In this document: positions 18,092 to 29,593 of the stretch, one piece after another
Numbering within the stretch: the stretch's first letter is position 1
Layout of the letters: each line of letters starts with the position of its first letter
Source: WLND01 sp040398845
GTDB lineage: Bacteria > Actinomycetota > Actinomycetes > S36-B12
Assembly (NCBI GenBank): GCA_040398845.1
Contig: JBBATH010000007.1
Location: 62,001 to 126,000 of the forward strand
Length of the DNA stretch: 64,000 bases
Direction of reading: 5' to 3'
Position numbers and translations under genes: made by a program
The notes under the pieces: model-generated
The model's input: only the letters and a program-made list of their open reading frames with translations
Databases searched by the model: none
What the model was told of the DNA's origin: nothing

Positions 18092-18898
18092 CTAGAGAAT
18101 GCCGCCGCCCTTGTTTGTGTCGCTGGAGAAGCGCTGCGCGACGTAAATCGGGATGATGCTAACGAGAATCAGCGCCGCCGCGACGACGTTGACGATCGGT
18201 GCCTGATTCGGCCGGAAGAGGTTCTGGTAGATCCAGATGGGCAGGGTCGTGATGCCCGGCCCGGCCGTGAAGGTCGTGACGATGATCTCGTCGAAGGACA
18301 GGCCGAAGGCGAGGAGGCCGCCCGCGATGATTGCCGACTTCATGAGCGGGAGGGTGACGAGGCGGAAGGTTGTCCAGCCCCCGGCCCCGAGGTCGGCGGA
18401 AGCCTCCTCGACGTTGCCGCCGAGCCGGCGCAAACGGGCAAGCGCGTTGTTGTAGACGACGACGATGCAGAAGGTCGCGTGCGCCACCACGAGGGTGAGG
18501 AAGGTGAGGCCGCCGAGATACGAGGTGAAGACGTTGTTGAGCGCGATCCCGGTGACGATGCCCGGCAGGGAGATCGGCAGGACGATGAGGAGTGAGATCG
18601 ACTCACGCCCGAAGAAGCGGTACCGCGCGATGACGAGTGAGACGAGGATTCCGAGGATGAGGGCAACGGCGGTCGCAGCGCTTGCCACGATCACCGATGT
18701 GAGAAGCGCGTCGCGCACGCCCTCGCTGTCGACGGCACGGCCCCACCACTCAGTGGTGAAGCCCGATGGCGGCCAGGTGAGGGACTTGTTCGTGCTGAAC
18801 GAGTTAATGAGGATGACGATGAGCGGGATGTAGATGAATGCGAAGGCGAGCAGGGCGAGGAACGTCAGAATCAACTTCGTTGGACGCGAGATCGACAT
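18092..18898 (-). CDS. potC: Polyamine ABC transporter permease PotC
   Basis: A 268-residue inner-membrane permease with about six helices. The EAA-loop (EEASADLGAGGWTTFRLVTLP) contacts the ATPase, and the tail resembles PotC of spermidine/putrescine importers. ATG 18898 is preceded by AGGGG and lies 8 bp after the potB stop. The long frame to 19261 lies inside potB and is discarded. It is the last gene of the potA-potD-potB-potC unit. Confidence 0.93.
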   Translation of the reverse strand: MSISRPTKLILTFLALLAFAFIYIPLIVILINSFSTNKSLTWPPSGFTTEWWGRAVDSEGVRDALLTSVIVASAATAVALILGILVSLVIARYRFFGRESISLLIVLPISLPGIVTGIALNNVFTSYLGGLTFLTLVVAHATFCIVVVYNNALARLRRLGGNVEEASADLGAGGWTTFRLVTLPLMKSAIIAGGLLAFGLSFDEIIVTTFTAGPGITTLPIWIYQNLFRPNQAPIVNVVAAALILVSIIPIYVAQRFSSDTNKGGGIL

Positions 18899-18906
18899 AA
18901 CGGCCC

Positions 18907-19776
18907 CTAGAGATTCTCGAGGGCGCCGGAGCGGCGCACGGCGGCGAGGTAGAGCAGCACGATGACAACGGGGATAGTCGACACGGCTGCCGCGAACGGC
19001 AGATTGCTCACGTAGGTCTGCTGAACGACGTTGCCGAGCATTTGCAACTTGCCGCCAACGATTTGGGCGGTGATGTAGTCGCCAAGGCTGAGCGAGAAGG
19101 TGAAGATCGAACCGGCCACAACCGAGGGGAAAATCATTGGCATGATGACGCTCCGAAAGGTACGCCAGCCCTTGGCACCAAGGTCTGATGAGGCATCGAG
19201 CATCGAAGTCGGCAACCGGGTGAAGCCGGCATAGACCGGCAGGATCATGTACGGCAGCCACAGGTAGGTGAGGGTGATGACGATGCCGATGAACCCGTAT
19301 CCGGGGCTATCGAGGCCGAGGGGCCCAATGAGCCAGGCGAGCACGCCGCTCTCCGGTTGCAGCATCGCGCGCCAGGCGTAGACCTTCACGAGATATGACG
19401 CCCACAGTGGTGTGAGCACCATGGCGATAAGCAGTGGCTGCCACCGGCGTGAGGCGACGCGTGCCATAAAGAACGAAAGTGGCAGCGCGATGACGAGGCA
19501 CAGCAGCGTGACAAGGAGCGCGATCCCGAGGGTGCGGGCCACGGTCGTCAGGTAGGCGGGGGTGGTGAAGACCAGTTGGAAGTTTTCAAGGGTGAACGTT
19601 CGTACGATCTGGCCGGTGAAGTCGTCAACCTGCCAGAACGCGGTGATGAGCAGGGCGGCGAGTGAGCCCAGATAGACCACGACCAACCACGCCATCGGGG
19701 CGGACAGGAGGCCGGCAAGCCGAAGATTGGGGTGCCGGTACCAGAAGCCCCGATGGGTGGCGGTCGTGGTCGTCAT
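18907..19776 (-). CDS. potB: Polyamine ABC transporter permease PotB
   Basis: A 289-residue permease with six predicted helices and an EAA-type loop (LDASSDLGAKGWRTFRSVIMP). It pairs with PotC to form the channel. Family landmarks include WASYLVKVYAWRAML and LGDYITAQIVGG, both typical of PotB. It starts at ATG 19776 with AAGGAA upstream and lies 27 bp after potD. Confidence 0.93.
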   Translation of the reverse strand: MTTTTATHRGFWYRHPNLRLAGLLSAPMAWLVVVYLGSLAALLITAFWQVDDFTGQIVRTFTLENFQLVFTTPAYLTTVARTLGIALLVTLLCLVIALPLSFFMARVASRRWQPLLIAMVLTPLWASYLVKVYAWRAMLQPESGVLAWLIGPLGLDSPGYGFIGIVITLTYLWLPYMILPVYAGFTRLPTSMLDASSDLGAKGWRTFRSVIMPMIFPSVVAGSIFTFSLSLGDYITAQIVGGKLQMLGNVVQQTYVSNLPFAAAVSTIPVVIVLLYLAAVRRSGALENL

Positions 19777-19803
19777 CTGTGCCTATTCCTTGATATCACT
19801 GCG

Positions 19804-21003
19804 CTAGCTGCGCAGCGCACTCCAGGCGGTGACCCAGTCGCTGTAGGGCACGCACTGAACGTCAGTACGGCCATCGAGGCAGGCTGCGGTCGGGGTGTTC
19901 CAGTAGTAGACGTCCTCCCAGTAGGCGGTGTCGCCTGCATGGAACGTCGCGCAATGATTCTTATCCGCCGTGAGATCACAGGACTTCTCGTTCGACGGTG
20001 CCTCACCGAAATACTCAGTAGCGACGGCATTTGTCTCCGGTGAAGCGATGTGCTCCACCCACTTGTAGGCGCAGTTGATGTTCTTGGTGTCCTTCGCGAT
20101 CATCCACGTGTCGGACCAGCCGGTTGCACCCTCCTTGGCCTTGACGGACTCGATCTTGCCGCCCTCTGCTTTGGCGAGGTTGGCAATGACCTGCCATGAG
20201 GTGCCGACTGCCGTCGTGCCGGAGTTGAACGCCTGGATGGCCTTCGTGTAGTCACTCCAGTACTCGCCGACGAGGGGCTCCTGCTGCTCGAGCAGAGCGA
20301 TCGCGGCATCGAACTGGGTCTTGTCGAGTGCGTACGGATCCTTGATCCCAAGTTCAGGCTTCGTTGCCATGAGGTACACAGCGGCATCGGCGATGAAGAT
20401 GGGGGAGTCGTACGCGGTGACCGACCCGGCATACGGTGAATCGGCTTCAAAGGTGGATGCCCACGAGTCGATCGGGGTGGTCACCTTGTCGGTATTCCAC
20501 ATGAGGAGATTGGCCCCGCGGCCATGCGGAACGCCGTAGGAAACGCCGCCGACGCTGTTGTGGGATTGCATCTTCAGGTCCGAATAGATGTCGGCATAGC
20601 TCGGAACGAGATCGGCGTTGAGGGGCTGGACGTTCCCGCCGTAGATGAGACGCAGCGTTGCGTCACCGGATGCCGACACGACGTCATAGCCGCCACCCTG
20701 CATGAGCTTGACCGCCTCATCCGAGGTGCCGAACGTCTTGACGTTGACTTGGCATCCGGTTTCCGTCTCGAAATCGGTGACCCAGTCGACGGCCGGGTCG
20801 GTTGAGCCGTCCTCGACGTAGCCCGGCCACGCAAGAATGTTTACCGTGCCCTCGCCATCACCAACCGGGCCCGCGTATGCCGCGCCTCCGGGTGCCGCGG
20901 CTGAACTCGCCGATGAACTGTCAGAACTGCCACCGCAACCAGCGGCGACCAGTGCGAGCGCGGCGGTCGCCGCGGCAATTTTCAGCAGGCGCTGAGTGTG
21001 CAT
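19804..21003 (-). CDS. potD: Polyamine-binding lipoprotein PotD
   Basis: Substrate-binding protein of the importer, about 399 residues. It has a lipoprotein signal (LALVAAGC) followed by a Ser/Ala-rich linker, then a two-lobed binding fold with NILAWPGYVEDG, YDVVSASGDATLRLI and GTSWQVIANL. Which polyamine it binds is not readable from sequence. Two ATGs lie 6 nt apart; the second (21003) is preferred because GAGGGAGG would touch the first. Late cysteines (SCDLTADKNHC, ACLDGRTDVQC) suggest disulfides. Confidence 0.9.
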   Translation of the reverse strand: MHTQRLLKIAAATAALALVAAGCGGSSDSSSASSAAAPGGAAYAGPVGDGEGTVNILAWPGYVEDGSTDPAVDWVTDFETETGCQVNVKTFGTSDEAVKLMQGGGYDVVSASGDATLRLIYGGNVQPLNADLVPSYADIYSDLKMQSHNSVGGVSYGVPHGRGANLLMWNTDKVTTPIDSWASTFEADSPYAGSVTAYDSPIFIADAAVYLMATKPELGIKDPYALDKTQFDAAIALLEQQEPLVGEYWSDYTKAIQAFNSGTTAVGTSWQVIANLAKAEGGKIESVKAKEGATGWSDTWMIAKDTKNINCAYKWVEHIASPETNAVATEYFGEAPSNEKSCDLTADKNHCATFHAGDTAYWEDVYYWNTPTAACLDGRTDVQCVPYSDWVTAWSALRS

Positions 21004-21069
21004 CTGCATCCTCCCTCGTTATTGCATGACCACGTGCGGATGCACGCGGGGTAACTACCTGTGGCCTGA

Positions 21070-22101
21070 TCAGCCCAGGGAGTATTCGTGCTCGCTGTTC
21101 CAGGAGAGCGTGACGCGATCACCGCGTCGTGTCGCTGCGTCACCGAGATCAGATTGCGAGTTTTGTGCCACGGCCATGAGCGAACCACCAGCATCGAGAT
21201 CGACGACGTACCTCGTTGACATACCGACGTAGATAACCTCGCGCACGGTGCCGGGAACGGCATGGACCCCTGCGCCAGCGGTCAGGATTCCCTTCGTGAC
21301 GCGGATCTTTTCGGGGCGCACCGACCAGGTGCCTGACCTTCCGAGGACGGAGAGCGCAACGTCGTCGCGCAGGAGGTTTGACGTACCGACGAAACCCGCG
21401 ACGAACACGGTGGCTGGGTGCTCGTAGACCTCGAGGGGCGTGCCGATCTGCTCAATTCGGCCCTCGTTGAAGACGGCGATGCGGTCGGACATGGTGAGGG
21501 CTTCGTCTTGATCATGGGTGACGAACACGAAGGTGATGCCAACCTCACGTTGAATCTCTTTGAGTTCGACTTGCATCTGCTCGCGGAGTTTTAGGTCGAG
21601 CGCACCGAGTGGTTCATCGAGGAGGAGCACCCGCGGCCGGTTCACAAGTGCCCGGGCGAGTGCCACCCGCTGGCGCTGGCCGCCGGAAAGAGCCGAGGGG
21701 GCGCGGTCGCCAAAACCCTTAAGGCGGACGTCGGCCAGAGCCTGCCGAGCCCGTTCTATTCGCTCGCCCTTCTCGACCTTCTTCACTCTCAGGCCATATT
21801 CGATGTTCTCCAGCACACTCATGTGTGGGAAGAGGGCGTAGTCCTGAAAGACCGTGTTCACGTCGCGGGCGTACGGAGGCATGCGAGTGACGTCGGTGCC
21901 GGCGAGCTCGATCGTGCCGGCATCGGGCTTCTCGAATCCGGCGATCATGCGAAGCACCGTTGTCTTGCCCGAACCGGATGGGCCGAGGAGGGTAAGGAAC
22001 TCCCCGTCGTAGACGTCGAGATCGACATTGTCCACCGCAACGACGTCACCGAATTGCCGGCGCAGTCCACGCAGGCGGATAGAGACGGAGACTGGCGACA
22101 A
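21070..22101 (-). CDS. potA: Polyamine ABC transporter ATPase PotA
   Basis: A 343-residue ATPase with Walker A GPSGSGKTTV, signature [15 protein letters not shown], Walker B LLLDEPLGALD, H-loop FVTHDQDEAL, and a C-terminal TOBE domain typical of PotA/MalK-type subunits. It begins the pot operon (A-D-B-C). The start appears to be TTG 22101 with AAAGG 8 nt upstream. A possible -10 (TATGGT on the minus strand) and the palindrome GGTTAACC (22147-22154) lie in the 128 bp separating it from fbpC, so a separate promoter is likely. Confidence 0.94.
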   Translation of the reverse strand: MSPVSVSIRLRGLRRQFGDVVAVDNVDLDVYDGEFLTLLGPSGSGKTTVLRMIAGFEKPDAGTIELAGTDVTRMPPYARDVNTVFQDYALFPHMSVLENIEYGLRVKKVEKGERIERARQALADVRLKGFGDRAPSALSGGQRQRVALARALVNRPRVLLLDEPLGALDLKLREQMQVELKEIQREVGITFVFVTHDQDEALTMSDRIAVFNEGRIEQIGTPLEVYEHPATVFVAGFVGTSNLLRDDVALSVLGRSGTWSVRPEKIRVTKGILTAGAGVHAVPGTVREVIYVGMSTRYVVDLDAGGSLMAVAQNSQSDLGDAATRRGDRVTLSWNSEHEYSLG

Positions 22102-22229
22102 GGATGGGACCTTTCATCAAGGCAGTTACGGGTTTTGAACCATAGTGGTTAACCGCTCGGGCGCACCGTGATTTCGAGGACACCCGATGACATCGTTACC
22201 CGATTGTTTCTTGACTCCTGCGCGCAAGG

Positions 22230-23300
22230 TCACTGGCCGTAAGCACGCGGTGTGGGGTACAGCCGGCCCCGCCCGGTAGCCAGGACGTGGACTCGGTCGC
22301 CGGTGATGGACGGGACGAGTCCGGGTATCCGAACATCGACATGCTCCCCGGTGTCGAGCGTGACGGTGATGACCGTGTCGTGACCGTGATACGAGGCTGC
22401 GTGCACCCGCCCGGCCGCACCCTCGGCCCGGGTCGCGGACCCCACGCGCTGCTCATCGACGATGACGAGTTGCTCAGGCCTTAGCGTGAGCACGCCATCG
22501 CGTGCCGGCGCGCCGACGACCTCAATCTCGGTGAGGCCCAGGGCAGACATGACGGTCGCATCGTCGACGCGTGTGGCCGGGAGCTCGACGACGGCCCCGA
22601 TGAAGCGAGCGGTCTCAAGGTCGGCCGGCGCCTCATAGAGGCGCGCTGGAGTGTCGTTCTGGATGATCTGTCCGTGCCGCACGATCGCGACGCGGTCGGC
22701 AATCGACAGGGCCTCCTCCTGGTCATGGGTGACGAGGATCGATGTCGTGCCGAGGGAGGAGAGCAGTGACCGGACTTCATGGCGAACGCGCTGTCGAAGG
22801 CCGGCGTCGAGCGCCGAGAACGGCTCGTCGAGGAGGAGGACATCGGGTCGGGGCGCGAGGGCGCGGGCCAGCGCGACCCGCTGCATCTGCCCGCCGGAGA
22901 GTTCCTGGGGCCTGGACTTCGACCGCCCTGCGAGCCCGACGAGTTCGAGGACCTCGGCTACCCGCTCCTCGATTCGAGGCTGCCCGCGCAGTCCGAAGGC
23001 GACATTGCCGTAGACGTCCAGGTGCGGGAACAAGGCGCCCTCCTGTGGGACGATCCCGACCCGTCGGCTTTCCGGAGGAACCCACGAGGCGGGGCCTGCC
23101 ACCACGGTGTCGCCGAAGGTGATCGAACCGCTCGTCGGTCGAATGAACCCGGCGAGGGCGCGCAGCAACGTGGTCTTGCCCGAGCCGCTGGTGCCGAGGA
23201 CTGCGAGGAAAAGCCCACTCGGCACCTGCAGGTTGAGGTCGAACAGCACGGGTATCGACCCGTAGCCCGCCTCGAGGGCGCTCACGCCGACGGCGATCAT
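22230..23300 (-). CDS. fbpC: Ferric-iron ABC transporter ATPase FbpC
   Basis: A 356-residue ATPase with Walker [11 protein letters not shown], a Q-loop, signature [15 protein letters not shown], Walker [12 protein letters not shown] and a TOBE-like C-terminus, as in FbpC/AfuC. The frame is open to 23474 but ATG 23300 ([14 protein letters not shown]) is the family-like start and overlaps the fbpB stop by 4 bp. It is the third gene of the fbpABC operon controlled from the iron box upstream of fbpA. Confidence 0.92.
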   Translation of the reverse strand: MIAVGVSALEAGYGSIPVLFDLNLQVPSGLFLAVLGTSGSGKTTLLRALAGFIRPTSGSITFGDTVVAGPASWVPPESRRVGIVPQEGALFPHLDVYGNVAFGLRGQPRIEERVAEVLELVGLAGRSKSRPQELSGGQMQRVALARALAPRPDVLLLDEPFSALDAGLRQRVRHEVRSLLSSLGTTSILVTHDQEEALSIADRVAIVRHGQIIQNDTPARLYEAPADLETARFIGAVVELPATRVDDATVMSALGLTEIEVVGAPARDGVLTLRPEQLVIVDEQRVGSATRAEGAAGRVHAASYHGHDTVITVTLDTGEHVDVRIPGLVPSITGDRVHVLATGRGRLYPTPRAYGQ

Positions 23301-24883
23301 CCTCCCACCGTACTGAGGGGTGTTCGGGCAGGCGCTTCGGTACTGCCATCGGCTGAGCGGGAGGCTCGCTCCGACGCCCAGGTGAGCAGCCAGGCCGGGA
23401 TCGCCGCGACCGCAATGAGGGTCAGTGCGTACGGCGCGGCCGCTCCGTACGCGGCAATCTCCGTTCGGCTCCACAGTTCGGTGGCGAGGGTGTCGAGGCC
23501 GGTGGGGCGGAGCATCAGGGTGGCTGGGAGTTCCTTCATGGCGGTGAGAAGCACGAGCAGCCCGCCAGCGGCGATACCTGGAAGGGAGAGTCGAAAGGTG
23601 GTCTCAAGCCAAGCGCGAATGGGTCCCCTGCCGAGTGTTCTGGCCGTTTGCTCCAAGGCGGGCGGCACCATGCCGACGGCCGTGCGAGTGGCACCGATGG
23701 ACTTTGGCAGGAACAGCACGGCGTAGGCGAGGGCGAGGGCCGCGACCGTTTGGTACATGGCGGGGAGGACGACGAGGGTGAGCGAGACGAGGGAGAGGCC
23801 GACGACGACCCCGGGGAGTGCATGCCCCGAGTACGAGACAGCCTCGAGCACGCGGGAGGACCTCGTCCGATACCTCGCGGCGAGCACCCCGACCGATAGT
23901 GCCAGCCCGACGGCGAGCAATGAACCGAGAAGTGACACTCCGAATGAGTTGGCGGTGGCGGTCGCGAGTTCGATGAGATCGAGGGGACGACGGGTGCCCT
24001 CGCTGAGCCGGCGAAGCAGGGAGAACGACGGGACGCCGAGGCCAAGGATCGCCAGACCCGTGAGCGCGAGGACGGCCATGACCCGCTGCCGCGAAGTGAG
24101 GTTGACTTCGGTGGCTCGGCGGGCCGAGCCGCTGCCGGTGCGCCACCGCGCCGTGCGGCCACGGACCCGGCGCTCGGCGTAGATAAGGATTGCTGCGAGC
24201 AGAACGAGGACGACGGCGAGGACTGCAGCCGAGGTGCGGTCGAAGCTGGCGCGATAGGACGTGTAGATGACCCTGGTGAAGGCATCGACGCGGAAGAGGG
24301 CTACGGCGCCGAAGTCCGAGAGGACGTAGAGCCCGACGAGGAGGGATCCGGCGGCAGCCGCCGGCCAGGCCTGGGGCATCGCCGCGAACCAGAAGGCGGA
24401 CCAGGGCTTGCGACCGAGGGACCGAGCGACCTCCTCCATTGCCGGATCGATGCTGCGAAGGGCCGCGGTCGTCGGAATGATGACGTACGGCATCGAGACG
24501 AGCGTGAGAATGAGGGCTGCGGCCCAGAACCCCGACATCGCCGGGAACTCTGCGATCCAGGCGTAGGCGGCGACATACGAGGGCATCGCGAGCGGCAGGG
24601 CCGCGAGGACAATCCACAGTCCCTTGAGCGGCAGGCGGGCACGGGCCAGCAGCCAGGCGACTGGGACCCCGATGATGAGGCACGCGGCGACGACGACGAC
24701 AACCAGTTCGATGCTCGTCACGGTCGTCGTGAGCGTGCGGGATCGCAGCAGGGACGAAGCGATCTTGTCCGGTCCGGCATCGAGGACCCGTATGAGCAGA
24801 TAGACCAGTGGAGTCACCGCGACGAGCGCGGTGACTCCACTGAGGGCAATGAGGAGCCTCGGTGCCTGGCCCGGCCTCCTCAC
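23297..24883 (-). CDS. fbpB: Ferric-iron ABC transporter permease FbpB (fused double permease)
   Basis: A 528-residue permease made of two tandem six-helix units, each with an EAA loop (MEEVARSLGRKPWSAFWFAAMP and ALEQTARTLGRGPIRAWLETTF regions), the normal form of FbpB/SfuB. GTG 24883 overlaps the fbpA stop by 4 bp; the longer frame to 25069 lies inside fbpA and is rejected. Codons near the start encode a perfect 16-bp hairpin (24806-24842) that could affect expression of the permease relative to the binding protein. Confidence 0.92.
   Translation of the reverse strand: MRRPGQAPRLLIALSGVTALVAVTPLVYLLIRVLDAGPDKIASSLLRSRTLTTTVTSIELVVVVVAACLIIGVPVAWLLARARLPLKGLWIVLAALPLAMPSYVAAYAWIAEFPAMSGFWAAALILTLVSMPYVIIPTTAALRSIDPAMEEVARSLGRKPWSAFWFAAMPQAWPAAAAGSLLVGLYVLSDFGAVALFRVDAFTRVIYTSYRASFDRTSAAVLAVVLVLLAAILIYAERRVRGRTARWRTGSGSARRATEVNLTSRQRVMAVLALTGLAILGLGVPSFSLLRRLSEGTRRPLDLIELATATANSFGVSLLGSLLAVGLALSVGVLAARYRTRSSRVLEAVSYSGHALPGVVVGLSLVSLTLVVLPAMYQTVAALALAYAVLFLPKSIGATRTAVGMVPPALEQTARTLGRGPIRAWLETTFRLSLPGIAAGGLLVLLTAMKELPATLMLRPTGLDTLATELWSRTEIAAYGAAAPYALTLIAVAAIPAWLLTWASERASRSADGSTEAPARTPLSTVGG
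24806..24842 (-). repeat. Perfect 16-bp hairpin inside the start of fbpB
   Basis: CAGTGGAGTCACCGCG (24806-24821) is the exact reverse complement of 24827-24842 with a 5-nt loop. It covers roughly codons 15-26 of fbpB, about 40-80 nt after the fbpA/fbpB junction. Hairpins at this position in binding-protein operons often protect the upstream mRNA; here the sequence is also coding. Confidence 0.8.
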
Positions 24884-25923
24884 AGCAATCCGACATCCTG
24901 CAGCATCATGAGCGTGCCGGGGAGATCGGCGAGTTCGGCCAGTGGGACGTCGGGCCCGCGCAGAGAATCGAGTGCCGGGAGCCCCTCGGCCTGCGCCACG
25001 CCCGGGACGAGCGCGTACTCGTAGGTGTTCTCGACGAACCACTGCTGCGCTGAGGCGGAGAGCAGCCACGAGACGAACTGCTGAGCCGCGGGGTTGTCTG
25101 CCGCGCCGGAGAGGATGCCTACGCCGGCGACGTTGACGAGGGTCCCTGGGTCCGCGGGGGCGGTGAATGCCACCTGGGCTCGCATGTTCTCCGCGCCCAC
25201 TTCGGCTGCCTTCTCGTACCAGTAGTAGTGGTTGACGAGTCCGAGTTTGACCTGGCCGGCATCGACGGCGTCGAGGATCAACCCGTTCTTCTCATACTTT
25301 TTCACACCATTGGCGACGAGGCCCTCGAGCCAGGCCTTCGTCGCGGCGTCACCGGCGGTCAGCCTCATCGCGGTGACGAATGACTGGAATGACGCATTGG
25401 TGGGCGCGATGCCCACCTGATCCTTCCAGGCTGGGTCAGTGAGGTCGAAGACCGAGGTAGGCACCTCGGCGGCGGTGAGCTGCTCGCCGTCATAGGCGAT
25501 GACGCGACCTCGACCCGTGACACCCGTCCAGTGGCCATTGGGCGCGCGGTAGGCGGGAGGGACGACATTGGCCGCGTCGGCGGGCAGTGGCCCGAGAAGC
25601 CCGGCAGCGTCGACCGCACCGAGGGCTCCGGCATCCTGGGAGAAGAACACGGCGGCGGGCGAGGCGTCGCCCTCCTCGACGAGTTGGGCGGCGAGCTCGG
25701 CACTGTCGCCGTATCGGGCGGCGAGCTCGATGCCGGTCTCCTCAGTGAACTTCGCGAAGAGGGGGGCGATCAGTTCCTCGCTTCGGCCCGAGTACACGGT
25801 CAGAATCTGGGGGGCACCTGCCGAGGCGCCGGTGGATGCTGAGGTGGCTGATTGCCCACCGGAGCAGGCTGCGAGTGCGAGGACTGCGGCTGCGAGGGTT
25901 GCCGTGATGCGGAAACGGGACAC
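24880..25923 (-). CDS. fbpA: Iron(III)-binding lipoprotein FbpA
   Basis: Extracellular ferric-ion-binding protein, 347 residues, anchored by a lipobox (LALAAC). It has LTVYSGRSEELIAPLFAKF at the mature start, typical of FbpA/AfuA, and the paired tyrosines in LVNHYYWYEK (about 237) that bind Fe(III) in this family. GTG 25923 follows GAAAGGA. The double IdeR/DtxR-like box ends 18 nt upstream of the start, so iron-replete repression is expected. Confidence 0.93.
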   Translation of the reverse strand: MSRFRITATLAAAVLALAACSGGQSATSASTGASAGAPQILTVYSGRSEELIAPLFAKFTEETGIELAARYGDSAELAAQLVEEGDASPAAVFFSQDAGALGAVDAAGLLGPLPADAANVVPPAYRAPNGHWTGVTGRGRVIAYDGEQLTAAEVPTSVFDLTDPAWKDQVGIAPTNASFQSFVTAMRLTAGDAATKAWLEGLVANGVKKYEKNGLILDAVDAGQVKLGLVNHYYWYEKAAEVGAENMRAQVAFTAPADPGTLVNVAGVGILSGAADNPAAQQFVSWLLSASAQQWFVENTYEYALVPGVAQAEGLPALDSLRGPDVPLAELADLPGTLMMLQDVGLL

Positions 25924-25940
25924 GTGGTGGATCCTTTCAT

Positions 25941-25964
25941 TTAGGTAAGGCTTACCTTACCTAA
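25941..25964 (-). promoter_or_regulatory. Double IdeR/DtxR iron box upstream of fbpABC
   Basis: TTAGGTAAGGCTTACCTTA (25941-25959) matches the DtxR/IdeR consensus TTAGGTTAGGCTAACCTAA at 16 of 19 positions by my count. A second, overlapping site on the other strand (25946-25964) matches at about 14 of 19. Tandem overlapping sites can load two repressor dimers. The box lies 18-41 nt before fbpA and overlaps the stop codon of the upstream SCP-like gene. Confidence 0.85.
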
Positions 25965-26343
25965 TACTCAATCAGCTTGTCGCCGGGGGCTGTCAGCATC
26001 GGCAGCAGGGTCGAGAGATCAGAGCGTTCGCCGCTTGCCTGCAGTCGTCCACTCGCCACCGCGTCCTGCCACGACAGGCGGCCGACCACGAGGCTCAGCC
26101 AGGTGACGGCATCCGTCTCAACGACAGCCGAAGGCGTGCCCCGGCGATGCGCGCGCCCCTCGACCGCTTGAACAGCGGCGAATGGCGGGATGCGGACTTC
26201 TACTGCCCTGCCCGGCGCGATCTCGACCAGGTGCGCGAGTGACGCCTTGACCGCAGCCTTTAGCTCCTCCCGCGACGGCTCCTGGCCGCCATCGATGCGG
26301 TCAAGGAGGAGAAGGGCGGCCATGGTCACCGGAACGGTTTCAC

Positions 26344-26347
<4 letters not shown>
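25961..26347 (-). CDS. Sterol-carrier-like (bacterial SCP) protein
   Basis: A 128-residue protein with the bacterial SCP-orthologue pattern: a helical start with [23 protein letters not shown], then [15 protein letters not shown] and [16 protein letters not shown]. This small family accompanies purine genes in many actinobacteria, and its ligand is unknown. ATG 26347 overlaps the purL stop by 4 bp, so it is the last gene of purS-purQ-purL-scp. Its stop codon lies inside the iron box of fbpA. Confidence 0.8.
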
Positions 26348-28598
<2,251 letters not shown>

Positions 28599-28602
<4 letters not shown>

Positions 28603-29276
28603 GCGTTCACCAGTGACGTGAGGACACTCGTGAAGAAAGCAAGGCCATCGGTGGTTGGACCGGTGAGCTGCTCGACCGCGTGCTCGGGGTGCGGCATGAG
28701 GCCCACGACGTTGCCCCGCTCGTTTCGGATGCCGGCGATGTCGCGGCGGCTGCCGTTCGGGTTCACGTCGAGGTACCGCGCGATGACCCGGCCCTCGCCC
28801 TCGAGGATGTCGAGGGTTGCCTCGTCGGCAACGTATCCGCCCTCGCCATTCTTCAAGGGGATGACGATCTCCTGGCCCGGCTCGAACCCGCTGGTCCACA
28901 TCGACGACGTGTCGTCGATGCGCAGGCGCTGATCGAGGCAGATGAAGTGGAGGCTGTCGTTGCGGGTGAGCGCGCCGGGCAGCAGGTGCGATTCGCACAG
29001 GATCTGGAAGCCGTTGCAGATCCCAAGCACCGGCAGGCCCGCATTCGCCTGCTCGACGATGGTCTTCATCACCGGCGCGAACCGGGCGATGGCGCCGCAG
29101 CGCAGGTAGTCGCCGTACGAGAAGCCCCCCGGCAGGATGACGGCATCGACCGACTTCAGTTCGGCGTCGCCATGCCAGAGGGCTACGGCCTCGCCGCCTG
29201 CGAGTCGAACGGCGCGAGCCGCGTCACGATCGTCCAGCGAACCGGGGAAGGTGACGACTCCGATGCGAAGGCTCAA
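28599..29276 (-). CDS. purQ: FGAM synthase glutaminase subunit PurQ
   Basis: A 225-residue class I glutaminase that supplies ammonia to PurL. The nucleophile C87 lies in [10 protein letters not shown] and the His/Glu pair in [31 protein letters not shown] is the family start. It overlaps purS and purL by 4 bp on each side. Confidence 0.97.
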
Positions 29277-29524
29277 CGGTTGTCCTCGACCACGAGCCGG
29301 TAGTCCTCGATCACCGGGTTGCTGAGGAGCTCGGCCGCAAGGGTGTGCATGAGCGCGAGCCGGTCGCCGGTCACCTCGCCCTCGACGTCGATGACGAACT
29401 GCTTTCCCTGACGGACATCGACCACCCCGCCCAGGCCCAGGCGGCCAAGGGCCCCTTGAACAGCTCGGCCCTGGGGGTCGAGGATCTCCGGCTTGAGCAT
29501 GACGTCGACGACGACGCGGGCCAC
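29273..29524 (-). CDS. purS: FGAM synthase bridging subunit PurS
   Basis: An 83-residue protein that joins PurL and PurQ. It has the family pattern [20 protein letters not shown] and [13 protein letters not shown]. The start is GTG 29524 with AGGAG six nt upstream. It is the first gene of purSQL-scp. A TAGAAT (minus strand, about 40 nt upstream) is a possible -10. Confidence 0.95.
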   Translation of the reverse strand: MARVVVDVMLKPEILDPQGRAVQGALGRLGLGGVVDVRQGKQFVIDVEGEVTGDRLALMHTLAAELLSNPVIEDYRLVVEDNR

Positions 29525-29573
29525 TGGGACTCCTGAATGTGGAGGGTATTGGTGTGTTTGATTCTAGCGATGA

Positions 29574-29593
29574 CCGGGCAAGGCATTGCCGGG
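29574..29593 (-). terminator. Short hairpin after vapC, possible weak terminator
   Basis: CCGGGCAA and TTGCCGGG pair around GGCA with one mismatch, immediately after the vapC stop. No T-tract follows. It may separate vapBC from the purS transcript. Confidence 0.3.

Noticed and set aside
23301..23474. N-terminal extension of fbpC
   Set aside because: It overlaps fbpB and precedes the family start at ATG 23300.
22779..23726. Plus-strand frame over fbpC-fbpB
   Set aside because: Antisense shadow of the ABC transporter genes.
23604..24896. Alternative minus-strand frame inside fbpB
   Set aside because: Low-complexity Arg/Pro/Ala shadow; the permease frame has clear helices and EAA loops.
28603..28998. 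N-terminal extension of purL
   Set aside because: It overlaps purQ in another frame and is not family-like; ATG 28602 forms the expected 4-bp overlap.
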